Assembly (NCBI GenBank): GCA_009809945.1
Contig: WTPW01000758.1
Coordinates: forward strand, 122,450-186,449
Direction of reading: 5' to 3'
Length of the DNA: 64,000 nt
DNA from: Gigaspora margarita
Lineage: Eukaryota > Glomeromycota > Glomeromycetes > Diversisporales > Gigasporaceae
Part shown: one piece after another, positions 46,270-57,348 of the stretch
Layout: each line of letters opens with the position of its first letter
Numbering within the stretch: the stretch's first letter is position 1
Position numbers and translations under genes: made by a program
Notes under the pieces: model-generated
Databases searched by the model: none
What the model saw: only the letters and a program-made list of their open reading frames with translations
What the model was told of the DNA's origin: nothing

Positions 46270-47215
46270 AACTCTTCCTATTGATCACTTGTTCAAATTT
46301 CTGAACAAAAGAAAAACAAAAAATTTTTTAGTAAAAGATGAAGCAGCTATTAATACTGGTTTTTGTAAAGGTCAACCTTTTTACCTATTTTTCCTGGGAA
46401 CTCTTTTATATATTCAGCATGCAAGCCAGAAGCATCAGTTGTGCAAGTTAACTGGCAGTGGGCACTCTTGGTACAAGAAATTCTAATAGAAGTTTTTTTT
46501 CATCGATGAAGGTGTTATAGTTGGCTAAGCGATGAACTTAAAAAATGAGTTTTTCATTATCCTCTTTAAGGATTTTTAGCTACAAAAATATAACAACCCT
46601 ATACCTGCTAACATATTCTCACTTGGAGTTTTTTCTGGGATTTTGAACAAAAAGTGAAAAATTCGCCTTATCCCCTTCAAAAGATTGGCAATGTTGTTCC
46701 TATTCTAATCAGAAAAAGGCATGCAAGTTTATAAACAGGAATAGATATATAATAAGATATAGCGCAATGGAGTAAGCAGATCTGCAGAAACCAAATTCCA
46801 GAATGTTCTTTTATTTCTTTTTTTTTTATGTATATATAATGCTTTGGTAAAGCATTTTTTTGCGTAGTATTATATAATTTTTATTGGGGTTTTTTTCTTC
46901 GTATTGCTTGACGCATGTAAGCTATCATGTACTGTTTTCTTTTTGCCTTTTACTTTTTCTTTCTATTTTTTATTTGATATATAATTTGGGTCTTTGCTTA
47001 GATTGAGTAGGTTATTTTTCCCTTTATATCATTTCCTTTTTTTTCATTATATTTTTTTTTTCATATATTATAATTCTTTTACTCGAGAAGCTAAGAGAAG
47101 AAGGTTTAAAAAGTAGACAGTTATGATAAGCTTTCTGATTCAAAGCAAAATTTGAAATGGTACAGCAGGTCGTATTTGAAAATTTGTTGAAATAAATGAA
47201 ATATCAAACTTTCCT
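46270..47215 (+). mobile_element. Retroelement-like fragment, copy 1
   Basis: This region is related over its length to 54500-55400. A coding-like start (KDEAAINTGFCKGQPF; later FFWDFEQKVKNSPYPLQKIG) is followed by a long T-rich stretch and a shared tail (TCTTTTACTCGAGAAGCTAA, then AGAAGAAGG). Two copies with a conserved tail behind T-rich DNA suggest the 3' part of a dispersed element, perhaps a LINE. No reverse transcriptase or nuclease motif is left, so the class is open. Confidence 0.35.
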
Positions 47216-47230
47216 TTTAAGTAACTATTT

Positions 47231-48098
47231 ATTTATTTTTTTTTTTATGTTTAAGATGAGGTCTTGTCTCATTATTTTTATTAGCATAGCAACTTCATTA
47301 CAATATCCATGACTATTACAACTAATTACTACTTTTATTGCTACAAATTCTGAGACTTAGACTATTTTATTTATGATCTAGACCTACTAGAGCATCTTAT
47401 ATGTCCCATACACATGTTCAACCTAGATTTTTTCCATACTGCTATCCACTAGGGTTCCGCAATTTGATTTGATCTTTAAATATTTGAATCAAATATTTGA
47501 TCAAATTCAAATTCAAATTTGACTATATTTGATTTAATCAAATTCAAATCTGGCTAAATTTGATTTGATTTAACAAATATTTGATTTGATTTGAAAATTA
47601 CTATTAAAAATTCAAATTCAAATCAAATTCAAATCCAAATATTTGAATCAAATCAAATTCAAATCAGGGTCAATTTGATTTGATTAAATTCAAATTGATC
47701 CAATATTTGATTTAATTTGAATTTGAGGAACCCTGCTATCCACCAATAGTACCTGTAGTGCTGCCAATACCAAGTTCGTATCTTAAGCCACTTTTTGAGT
47801 ACTGCCACAACCTGACCTGTATCTTGAGCTACTACTTTTCTATTAGTATCTTGCTAGTACAGTAATTCTTATAAAGTTTCCCAACCCTAGTACCCGGTTA
47901 GTCACTCTTCTGGATCCTTTTCCCCAGTCACATCCCTACTCCCAATCCTGAGACCCAGAAGGGTTGGTCAGCCTGGTTTAGGATATCTTTATAGTCTTCC
48001 TCCCCTTGGTACATGCTTCTGAAACACATGTCCTTTTTCTCCGGTACGATTCTGGTAGTCCAGTTGGTAGGTCCTCTAACCCTCTTTATCGTTGGTTT
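47231..48098 (-). mobile_element. Retroposon, 5'-truncated, 11-bp TSD, with internal hAT MITE
   Basis: Read on the minus strand, it is homologous to the retroposon at 11720-14349 from about 12000 on: ACCTACCAACTGGACTACCA, GAATCGTACCGGAGAAAAAG, GACATGTGTTTCAGAAGCAT. The tRNA-like head is missing, which is usual for 5'-truncated retroposition. The tail is A-rich with TAAATAAATA. AGTAACTATTT flanks it exactly (47220-47230, 48099-48109). This copy is not interrupted at GTTTCAG, so it gives the empty site of the hAT-like element at 12085. Confidence 0.8.
47460..47735. mobile_element. hAT MITE, YAGGGTTCC ends, 8-bp TSD CTATCCAC
   Basis: The left end TAGGGTTCC and the right end in complement CAGGGTTCC are flanked by CTATCCAC (47452-47459 and 47736-47743). 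The interior is an array of ATTTGATTTGATT / AATCAAATTCAAAT units in both orientations, making the whole element a loose palindrome. Non-coding. Confidence 0.88.
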
Positions 48099-48294
48099 AG
48101 TAACTATTTGTAATTACAATTTGTAGTACAATTTTTTTAAATAAATAAGTATTGGTATAACTGTCTATAGTTAAAATAAATACTAGTTACAGTACACCAA
48201 CAAATAATATTATAAACTATAACAATTATACAAATATAAATTAGCAAAATTTATATATAAATATATATCAATTACTAACCAAGTGAATATATAT

Positions 48295-48772
48295 AGGACC
48301 CCGAAATATACATAGATAGGTTAAGTTAATTATAAAATTACTAAAAATAGGGGTCCCTTAAAGTGGGGCAGATTACGTCATAATTAACCAATCAAATTAT
48401 TAAAATTTGATGATCCCAGATCAGTCCAACGAAGCAAAACAAGTGAAAAAAAGAGAAAAATATGAAAAATAGAAGAAACTGTAGTCTAAACCCACCTTGG
48501 AGCATTAACAAAAAATAGCGAGGAGGTAATTTTACCTATAGAAACTTTAACTCTAACCTAAGGTGGGCCCTAACCCTAAAGTTGATGAAAAATGGGAAAA
48601 ACGGTATGTCATATGATCTGCCCCGCTTTAAGAACCCCCTAAAAATAGAAATATTTACAGAAAAAACCTTAAAAATAAGCAAAAAAATTACTAAAAATAG
48701 AAAAGAACTATATAAAACCCCCAAAAATAAGCAAACTAATACCTAACCTATCTATGTATATTTTGGGGTCCT
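48295..48772. mobile_element. AGGACCCC MITE, 8-bp TSD, itself interrupted
   Basis: The ends AGGACCCCGAAATATACATA and, in complement, AGGACCCCAAAATATACATA continue with AGATAGGTTA. ATATATAT on each side (48287-48294, 48773-48780) is the candidate TSD, in a repetitive target. Same family as 14831-15014. A further element sits at 48350-48638. Confidence 0.8.
48350..48638. mobile_element. TIR element, 9-bp TSD CTAAAAATA (MULE-like)
   Basis: The ends GGGGTCCCTTAAAGTGGGGC and, in complement, GGGGTTCTTAAAGCGGGGC are flanked by CTAAAAATA exactly (48341-48349, 48639-48647). A 9-bp TSD suits Mutator-like elements. The interior matches 36557-37086 (CTAAACCCACCTTGG, CTAACCCTAAAGTTGATG). The 62-codon minus frame is incidental. 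Confidence 0.82.
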
Positions 48773-49020
48773 ATATATATTGATTATAATTACTCTTGCT
48801 AGGTTTCATTAATAGTGATTATAATTGATATATATTTATAATAGTTAATAATCAATATAAACCAATATAAACCAATCAATATTTGATAATAAAAAATATA
48901 TAATTTATTAAAAAAATTCGATTTTAAAAAATTTTTAATTTATTAAAAAGCTTTATATATTTTATAAATTACATAATTACTATATAATTGTATAATTACT
49001 ATATTATCTATAATAATATA

Positions 49021-50061
49021 ACAAGAACAAACAAGAAAGAGCTATATATTTTTTTTGTGTATGGTCCTAGTTTTTGAATCTTTATTCCTAGTGCCATTCC
49101 AATACCTTAATGAAATATGGTACAAAAAAAAAAAAGGTTAGTAAACAAATAATACCAAAAAAAAAACAAAAAAAAACAAACAAGAAAGAGCTATATATTT
49201 TATATATATGGTTTCAGTTTTTGAATTTTTATTCTAGTACTATTTAATACCTTAACAAAACATAGTACAAAAAAAAAGGCTAGTAAACAAATAATACTAA
49301 AAAAAAGAACAAACAAGAAAATGTTATATGTTTTTTATGTATGGTTCTATAGGGTGTGGAATTGCTTATGATTTACAAACATAGTGAAGATCATATAGTA
49401 AACTCTCATAACAATTTTTTTTGTCGATCAATTTTTATGATTGGCAAAACATAGTAAATTCTAAACGTTAATAACTCATGAACTAATAAAGGTATACTTA
49501 TAAATTTATACTTATTCAAATCGTCTTGACATGGTCTTTAACGTAATAGAGCCATTTTGAATTTTCAATAATAAAAATGTGATTTTTGTTACTGAATTCT
49601 GCTTTAATTTATATAAAAGGAGTGAAAATGGTTTTATTACACTAAAGAGCACATTAAAACGATTCGAACAAGTATAATTTTATAGGTATATCTTCATTAA
49701 TTTATGAGATATTAAAGTTTAAAATTACTACCGTTAATATTATGTTTTAGATGTTTACATATTAGCAACTAATAGATTTAGAAATGATCAACATAAATTT
49801 AGATATTTCTAGAAAAATCTTAATTAGTAAAATCTATTATATGATCTCTACTAAGTTTGTGTTTAATATGCTATTTCACACCCTAATGGTCCTAGTTTTA
49901 ATTCTTTGTTCCTAGTATCATTTCAATATCTTAACAAAACATAATACAAAAAAAAAGATCAGTAAATGAATAATACTAAAAAACAAAAAGAACAAACAAG
50001 AAATATCTATATGTTTTTGTATTTGGTCCCAATTTTCGAATCTTTATTCCCGGTACTATTT
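49021..50061. repeat. Satellite array, ~140-bp unit, block 1
   Basis: The unit contains GAACAAACAAGAAAGAGCTA, TATATTTTTTTGTGTATGGT, CCYAGTTYTTGAATCTTTAT, TCCTAGTGCCATTYCAATA and AGGTTAGTAAACAAATAATA. About four copies lie here, one split by the element at 49350-49885. The block stops in mid-unit at ...GGTACTATTT. Confidence 0.85.
49350..49885. mobile_element. TIR element (TAGGGTGTG) with 9-bp TSD in the satellite
   Basis: TAGGGTGTG in inverted orientation bounds it. ATGGTTCTA (49341-49349) and ATGGTCCTA (49886-49894) are the TSD copies with one change, and other satellite units read GTATGGTCCTAG uninterrupted. The interior is a palindrome of a module-like sequence: ATAACTCATGAACTAATAAA, TTCAAATCGTCTTGACATGG, mirrored at 49655-49720. 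Non-coding. Confidence 0.8.
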
Positions 50062-50360
50062 ATCAACAAATTTTATATATAGATATATATTGATTACTAA
50101 CTAGGTAAAATTTATATCAATATTAAATATTTAAGTCAATTTTTATTGATTGTGATAGTAATTGATATATATATGATATTTATATTAATTGATATGTACT
50201 ATATATTAATTAATATTATTTTATATAATTATGCTTGTTGTAGATTTTTTTCTGTTTTATAGGTTTTGTAAGTTTTTACAAATCTTTGTAAGATTTTATA
50301 ATTTAATATAAAATTTTATATTTTTTATTTATTTGTGGGCTTTAAAGATATAAAAAAAAA

Positions 50361-51581
50361 GAATTAGGATCTCATGATCTAGTAGTTAGGTACCCAACTC
50401 TCCATGAGTGAGTTTCAGATTTAAGTTCTAGTAGAAACAGTTCTATGAATACTTGAATATTTTCACTATAGGAAGTCCAAGTGAGTACAACTTTGGATTA
50501 GGAATTTTTAGAAGGAGGTCCATTGTGAAGAAGTTGGTACTATGTATAATAGTGGTTATAGAAGGTTCTACTTATACAAAAATTGTGCGCGTAAATCCTT
50601 GAAAGTACAGGTAGCACCAATAACCCTAATGTAGTATTGGGTATCTTGATTGGAAGGATGACTAGACAGTAACTAGAATTGGAGTAGTGGGAAAAGTGGT
50701 GAACACAAAGAGATCTGTAGTAAAAAATTGACCTTATCAAATTTGAAACATCTTTGGCACTATACAGAAGTTACTAACAATAAGAAGTCAAAACATAAAG
50801 ACATGTATGTGTCAAGATCCAATGGAGCTCTGAGCATACTCATATGGGAGTCTTTGAACATTACAAAGATCTGGAACTACCAATACAAGTATAGCTACAA
50901 GTATATGCAGTGATAACTAGAACTACTACTGCTAAGAATTATTATAAAATAATGATGTATCTGTTATGAACCTTTGAGCTTCAAGATGCTATCCAACTAT
51001 ATTTGGTACTAGAAGTATTTGCAAAACATGCCCAAATATCTTATCACTATATAGAAAAGTACAGTCGTTAGCATATTACTAAATTGAGATATTAAGTCCT
51101 AGATTCTAAAATCACAAGAAGCTAGCTAGTTGTAGTAGCATGCAGGCTTGAGATACTTACTCAATATAGTAAAGATAGCTGCATGACTTGAAATACAAAC
51201 TTCTAGAAAATACGCTAGTAGGAACTTAAGAAATTTTCTTCAAGTACACCAAATTGAAAGCATAAAGCACCCACCTGGCAATATACACCAAATTGGAAGT
51301 TTATATTAGATAATGTGGGTAAAGTAAAGAACATGTGAATACTAATTGACAGCTAGTGAGGAATGTACAAAAACCAGATCAGCTATATAGTAGAAATATG
51401 AAAGCTCTAGTGGATTTTAGCTGTAGAAAAATAGTTGTTCAATTTAAAGTCCTAGTCTCAATACTTGTATATAATATGTATATGTTTATAGCACTACCAC
51501 ATATATCAATTCACTTAAGTATTAATAAAAGTTTGGGGTAGTTGCTACACCTAGAGTTCTTCTAAATATTAAAAAAAAAAA
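50361..51581 (+). mobile_element. Retroposon ~1.22 kb, poly(A) tail, 17-bp TSD
   Basis: AAAGATATAAAAAAAAA at 50344-50360 recurs with one change at 51582-51598. The element begins GAATTAGGATCTCATGATCT with a weak tRNA-like start (TGATCTAGTAGTTAGG) and ends AAATATT followed by a run of A. It is distantly related to the retroposon at 11720 (AGAAACAGTTCTATGAATAC region). The last ~80 bp (TTAAGTATTAATAAAAGTTT, AGTTCTTCTAAATATT) occur alone at 30740-30820. Frames of 61-66 codons show no motif. SINE or SINE-like; no reverse transcriptase seen. Confidence 0.75.
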
Positions 51582-51598
51582 AAAGATATGAAAAAAAA

Positions 51599-51926
51599 AA
51601 CTTTATTTATTATATTAAATTTGTATTTATTATAAAAAAAAAAATACAATAGTTTAATTCATATAATGTATTAGAATAATAATCTGCATGTCCAACTTAC
51701 CCAAAGACAACCAAAATAATATTATCTATAATATTGATAATAAGAAAAAAAGAAGTACAATAGTCTAATTTGTATAATGATCTGCATGCCCAACTTACCC
51801 AAAGACAACCAAAATGATATTACTCATAATATTTATTCAAGTTGATACCAACCAAGTAACAATGAAATTGTATACAAGACCAAGTGATACAACAATAAAA
51901 AGCAGACCTAAAGTGCACAAGATCTA
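51599..51926. other. Non-coding with a local duplication
   Basis: GTACAATAGTYTAATTYRTATAATG and CTGCATGCCCAACTTACCCA occur twice (about 51645 and 51757), a small tandem duplication. No gene. Confidence 0.5.
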
Positions 51927-52383
51927 CAGTACTAGATAGCAAAAACTATTCATTTTTTTTAGCATTGTTTAATGTCTAATAATTTTACAACAAGTAATTA
52001 TTTTAAAAATCCCTCTTACAAATTTATTATTTGTAACCTAAACTACAAATTTGTAAGATAGATTTTTGATATCTTGCTTTTTAAATAAGAAACTAAAGTT
52101 TAGCAACTTTTATAGTAAAGCAGAAATTTGATACAGAACAATCAACCAATCAGATTGATACTTGATTACATGCTTGCGATTTGATTGGTTAATATTTATT
52201 ATTAAAAATTATTAAATATAGTATAAAATCCAAAATTTGGCACTTATTATATAAAAAAATTATTTTTATATTTTTAACCAATCATAATTTTGTTATACAA
52301 AAAATTAGCCAATCAGAATTGTTATAAAATTCTCAAATTTGGTGCCTTTAAAAAAAATGGATGGATTTTGCTGTTCGGTACTG
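51927..52383. mobile_element. MITE with CAGTACYRGAYAGC ends, copy 1
   Basis: The ends CAGTACTAGATAGCAAAAAC and, in complement, CAGTACCGAACAGCAAAATC are inverted. The interior holds ACCAATCAGATTGAT, ATTTGATTGGTTAATATTTA and two further AACCAATCA / AGCCAATCA inverted motifs. About 85% alike by eye to 55636-56069. Non-coding. Confidence 0.8.
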
Positions 52384-53399
52384 CATAGAATCTGAAAAAC
52401 ATAATTTTAATATTAAATACAACAAATCTAATATTATCTATATGTTTTTGAACTTTAAATAAAGACTAATTTAGTTATCAGAAAACTTAAAAGGCATTAA
52501 ATAACTTTTTAATATTGTTGCTTAACAAACTTTATTGGTTATTAATTTTTATTAATAAACTTAGTATTAAACAACAAAAAATGTATTAAATAACTTTAAA
52601 TTATACTAGTTATTCAATAGCAAACTAAGTTATTTTATATATTTTCTGTTGTTTAACACTAATTTTACTAATAAAAATAGTTAACTTTAAAGAATTTGTT
52701 AAATAATAATTGTAAGAGCATTATATAATATCTTTTTAATACTAACAAAAAATTAAAACAGATAAGTTTGCTAATTATACAAAATTGGTAGTAGAGGTTG
52801 GATCAAGAAATTTGTTTGCTAAAGACTATTTTGTCAAATTGAAAAAGAATATATAGGCTTGGTACTATAAAAAGAAAGTAAATCGACAAAACAAAAGATC
52901 TTCAAAAAATTTATTTTTATGTTATAAATATATAATAAATTATAAGAAAATATAAACTTTAAAGAGCTATACTACAAAATTTTATTAATGCAACTGCTTT
53001 TGTGTTTTAAGTAAAAAATGTTCCAGATCTTGATTTGTATAAAAAAAATTATTTTTAAAAAATTGTCAATTTACTCCTTTTTGTAGCACCAAGCCCATAT
53101 ATAAGAATTATTCTAACTACTAGCCTGGATGATTTTATTAAAAATTATCCTGGTTACATGATCTGCATATCAGCTAATAATAATGCAAGATCATTTAATA
53201 TAAAATTTATTAATATAAAATTTATTATATATATATTTTATATAAAATTAACTATGACTATACAGCTATAGATTAAAGTAATATATATAAAACTTCCTCT
53301 TAAAGCTTAACATAATAAAATTGACTCTAACTCTAATCTTTAGGCCTCATGATTATGTTTAGGTCTTCTATATCAAAAACCTACTGGTACAAGCAATTT
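52384..53399. other. AT-rich non-coding stretch
   Basis: No gene, no RNA and no clear repeat apart from short inverted TTAAATAACTTT motifs around 52490-52700. Confidence 0.5.
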
Positions 53400-54130
53400 G
53401 CACTACCATGAAGCTACTAGTAAAGATCTTAAGCACTACTAAAAAAAAAGCAGTTAGTTGAAATATATACAACAAAAAAACAATATCCTACCACAAAGCT
53501 ATCACCGACAAGAAACCATGAAGCCTCCTTAAGCAAAGAAAAGTTAGTTACGATACGCCTATTGGAACAGTGAAAAAAAATTAAATATAGCTCAAAAACA
53601 ACAATAGGACTAAAAGCCATGAAATTCAAACAACAATACTAAAAGTGACATCAAAATCACACAACTACCAATATTAAAAGCTATGGCGAAATCATAACCA
53701 CCAAATGGCACTAAAAGTTAGAATGAAATCATGACTACTAACAGTACCAAAAGCTAAGGAGAAACTAGCAAGAACAATTTGTATTACCACAAGGCCTCCT
53801 TAAGCACTATTTAAAAAAAAAAGTTAGTCACGTATATATTTATTGGAACAGCAAAAAAAAAAATTATGATTCAAAAACAACAAGCAAGATTAAAAGCGAT
53901 AAAATCTAAACAAAAACACTAAAAGTAATAGCACCAATATTAAAAGCCATAGCGAAATCATAACTACCAAGCAGCACTAAAAGTCAGGCCAAAATCATGA
54001 TTACCAATAGCACCAAAAGCCAGGGTGAAATTATGACCACTAACAAAACCTATAGCAAATTCATAGCTACTACAACACTAAAAGCTATGAACTTCTATTA
54101 AGACTTCTATAAGATGACTCCTATAATAGC
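53400..54130. repeat. Higher-order minisatellite, two ~370-bp blocks of ~45-bp units
   Basis: Each block starts CCTCCTTAAGCA...AAGTTAGTYACG, contains ATTGGAACAGYRAAAAAAAA and then several ACCAATRGCACTAAAAGCYA, GGYGAAATCATGACTACYAA units. No protein frame persists through the repeats. Confidence 0.7.
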
Positions 54131-54476
54131 TCCAATGACAACATTGATGATGATATCACTATTAATTGTTATCTAAGGAGTTAAAAAAAAATACAGTACA
54201 TGTAAAAAGATTATTGTTAATGATCAGATAATCATCTATTTATACTATATATAGTGAAGATGCTTTTTAGCAAAATTAGCTAGAATGATTTCAATAAAAT
54301 CTTTATATATAATTTATAAGTTCTGATTTAAAAAATATTGTTAAATAAAAGCAAATTATATAATCTTAATTGAATCAAAATTATATAATAAAGATGATAA
54401 TAATTTTATTGACAAAATTTTAAATTTAACTCTTTCTAATAATCCTTCATACCAAATTTTTCAAGAACACCGATCT

Positions 54477-55400
54477 ATGACAACTATGCAGTTAATATAT
54501 TTATACACTACAGAACTCTACCAAAGTTGCTATCAGGTACAAAGCCTATTTACTATATGTTCTGCGACTAAAATAGAGATGAAAAAGAACAGTAAACTGG
54601 CACCTTGGCAGGCTTTGGTGCCATTGAGCAAAGATGCAGTAGAGAAAGTCTGGAGCTTTGTCAAGGCCTACGGATATGAAAATAGAAGTAGATACTTGGT
54701 TAGATATGTTATTCTGTATAGCATAACTCTTACAACTCATTTTATTTTGGTACTCTTTTTCTGGCACTCCTTTGGATATTTTGAAATTTCAAAAAAGTGG
54801 GCAATTCAGTGTACCCTCTCCAAAAGATCGGTAGTGTTTACTCCTTTCAAATTAGGATACGTCTACCAAAATGGAATCTCCCATGAGGCTATTTGGGTTT
54901 AATATTTACCAAATAAACAATAACTGATATAATAGAGATAAGAGGGATCACATGTAGAAATTTCTAGATATTAGATGTTTTTTTCTTTTTTACTTTCAAA
55001 AATACATATAGCATTAGATTAGATTTTTTTCTATACAATACTATATAATTTTTAAAGCCTAACACAGGCAATAATAGTATCATTATATCATTTTTTTTTG
55101 GCCTTTTTCTCTTTTTCTCTTTTTTTTATATTTTTTCATTTATCCTTTTCCCTTTTATTTTATTTCATGTTTTCTTTTTTTTTTGTTAGTTTAGTATCCC
55201 CTATTTTTTACCCTTTTTACTTGTCATTTTATTTTAGTCAGTAGTTCTTCTATCTAGGAGGCTAGAAGAAGAAGATTGGAAAAGAAAGCAGTCATGACAG
55301 GCTAGTAAGCTAGGTTAGTAATCTGAAGCAAATTGTTTTGAGGTAGATCAAATCAAACTGGTAAGGCTGAATTACCTTTGGCAGGTTGCATATAGGTGCT
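54477..55400 (+). mobile_element. Retroelement-like fragment, copy 2, with a 141-codon frame
   Basis: The open frame 54477-54902 contains a credible central part (KNSKLAPWQALVPLSKDAVE, KVWSFVKAYGYENR, then hydrophobic residues, SFGYFEISKKWAIQCTLSKR). Copy 1 at 46270-47215 matches it weakly around W.FGYFE / SPYPLQK. Downstream come T-rich DNA and the shared tail (GTTCTTCTATCTAGGAGGCTA, AGAAGAAGATTGG). I cannot name the protein. Its two-copy nature argues for a transposon remnant, not a host gene. Confidence 0.35.
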
Positions 55401-55635
55401 TAAGTATTTAGATACTTTATAGTAACCGGGTCTCTTTAATCAAATCACTATAATAGTGGATATAAATTTTTTTTTAAAAAGTTATCATCAATAAAGCATT
55501 GAAGCGTGATATGATTGTCAAATTTCAAAAAAAAATAAAATAAAAAAAATAAAGGTGGTAAAAATATTATGTAATATTTTAGAAGATGGGAATAAGCCAA
55601 AATCTTACATTATACATATATAATATATAATTTTA
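55401..55635. other. Non-coding, degenerate MITE end
   Basis: Positions 55556-55620 (AATATTATGTAATATTTTAG, AAGATGGGAATAAGCCAAAA) resemble one end of the family at 60115-60351. No other feature. Confidence 0.4.
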
Positions 55636-56069
55636 CAGTATCAGACAGCAAAAACTATCTATTTTTTTAGCATTGTTTAATGTCTAATAATTTTCAACAA
55701 GTAATTATTTTAAAAATCCTTCTTACAAATTTATTATTTGTAATTTAAGCTACAAATTTGTAAGACAAATTTTTGATATCTTGCTTTTTAAAAAAGTTAT
55801 AAGGATTAAAGTTTAGCAACTTTTATAGTCAAGCAGAAATTTGGTGCAGAACAATTGACCAATCAGATTGATGTTTGATCACGTGCTCGCAATTTGATTG
55901 GTTAATATTTATTATTATAAATTACAAAATTTGGTACTTATTATATAAAAAATTATATTTTTAACCAATCATAATTTTGTTACACAAAAATTAGCCAATC
56001 AGAATCATTATAAAATTCTTAAATTTGGTATCTTTAAAAAAAATGAATAGTTTTTGCTGTCTGGTACTA
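55636..56069. mobile_element. MITE with CAGTAYCAGACAGC ends, copy 2, TA flanks
   Basis: The ends CAGTATCAGACAGCAAAAAC and, in complement, TAGTACCAGACAGCAAAAAC are inverted and flanked by TA on both sides (55634-55635, 56070-56071), compatible with Tc1/mariner-type mobilisation. Interior as in copy 1 at 51927. Non-coding. Confidence 0.8.
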
Positions 56070-56287
56070 TACTTATTCAAAAAAAAATACTAACCCAACA
56101 ATAGTTTTAATGATAATTTAAAGAATAATACCAATAACTAAAACTACAACAATAACTTCAATGACAGCTTCAATGATGATTCCAATAATTAAAAAAAAAA
56201 GAATATCTATAATAAAAATATATATATAAAATAAAAAAAACTTATGAACCCAGTAACAAAACAATACAATAAATGCACTTGAATTAA

Positions 56288-56440
56288 GGACCATGTTATT
56301 AATCACCTGATTATTTTTTATTAGAGGCCTACTCCCTCTCCTCCTCTCTTTAATATAAATTTGGTCAGGTTCCTATATATAATTTCAATATTTTTTCCCC
56401 CTCCTCTCCCTAAAAAATCACCTGATTTTTGTCACTCCCC
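56288..56440. mobile_element. MITE, TAA TSD, family of 57818
   Basis: It begins GGACCATGTTATTAATCACC, contains TTTTTTATTAGAGGCCTACT and TTTGGTCAGGTTCCTATATA, and ends CACCTGATTTTTGTCACTCC-CC. TAA lies on both sides (56285-56287, 56441-56443). It differs from 57818 by extra CT-rich stretches. Non-coding. Confidence 0.8.
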
Positions 56441-56459
56441 TAAACAAATCCACTTTTGA

Positions 56460-57110
56460 ACTAATCAAGGATCTAAAACCTATAAAAAAAGAAGCATATT
56501 AATAAAAAACAAATTATTTACCAATAATTCCAATACTAACAATGATAACACAATACTAATAATAATATAATACCAAAATGATACCATAATACTAGCAACA
56601 AACCCTGCAAAAAAAAGCATATTAATAAAAATCAAAAAAAATTACAAACTATTTACCAAAAATCCCAAGCAACTATGACAATACAACACTAATGATAATA
56701 TGATGCTAGCAACCAAACCTATGAAAAAAACATATTAATATAAAAATTAAAAAAAACTACCAAGAATTTACAATATCAATAACAAACAAGAGTACATATT
56801 TATTATTAAGAACCTACCAAGACATTTTAATTACTAACAACAGGACACCAATAATAACAACATAGCACCAACAATGACATGACAATATTAATAACAATAC
56901 CAATGTGATGAAAAAAAAAAGTACCAACAATAATACCAATGATATTAATAATGTTACCAATAATGATACTAGTAATGAAACTAAATCTAAAATCCAACAA
57001 AAAAAAATTAGTAAATGGAAATAAATAAAAAAATAAAAAAAAAAAATAAAAAAAAATTATCACAATATACAAAAAAAAAATTATAGTTAAATATAATCAC
57101 CAATCACTAT
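56460..57110. repeat. Degenerate tandem repeats of AATACCAATAATGATA type
   Basis: Longer units (about 130-150 bp: CTAGCAACAAACC..., GAAAAAAACATATTAATA, ACTATTTACCAA) repeat two or three times around 56540-56800, followed by short ACCAATAATRATACTA units to 57000. The 81-codon minus frame is repeat-derived. Confidence 0.6.
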
Positions 57111-57348
57111 ACAAGCAAATTTGTCTGTATAACAAATTAAGGGATATAGTTATTATTTATTAATTCAGATAAATATGATAGCAATCGATTAGCAGATATA
57201 TAATAATTTATATTTAATTAAAATATTTATCAATTATAGATATATATCAAGTTTTATCTAGTTTATCGATATATAATGTTATTTTTTAATCAATATAAAA
57301 TGATTAATTATTATATATTGCTTAATATCTATCTAAAAATTTACTGAC

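Larger units (their letters stand above)
48110..49020. repeat. Left end of a K-type element hosting a nest
   Basis: From about 48242 TAGCAAAATTTATATATAAA and TATATATCAATTACTAACCA mark a K left end. It is interrupted at 48295 and resumes at 48773 (TGATTATAATTACTCTTGCT, GATTATAATTGATATATA). The right terminus is not clear. Flanking DNA at 48110-48240 and 48850-49020 is AT-rich and non-coding. Confidence 0.55.
50062..57348. mobile_element. 7.3-kb K-type insertion splitting the satellite
   Basis: The satellite unit breaks at ...TACTATTT (50061) and resumes in the same phase at ATTTTAATATC (57349), so everything between is inserted. ATTT on each side is the candidate TSD. The left end ATCAACAAATTTTATATATA, then GATATATATTGATTACTAAC, and the right end in complement (GTCAGTAAATTTTTAGATAG) resemble K termini. 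The cargo is composite: a retroposon (50361), two copies of a MITE (51927, 55636), a complex minisatellite (53400-54130), a retroelement-like fragment (54477) and a TWA-type MITE (56288). No transposase is recognisable. Confidence 0.65.
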
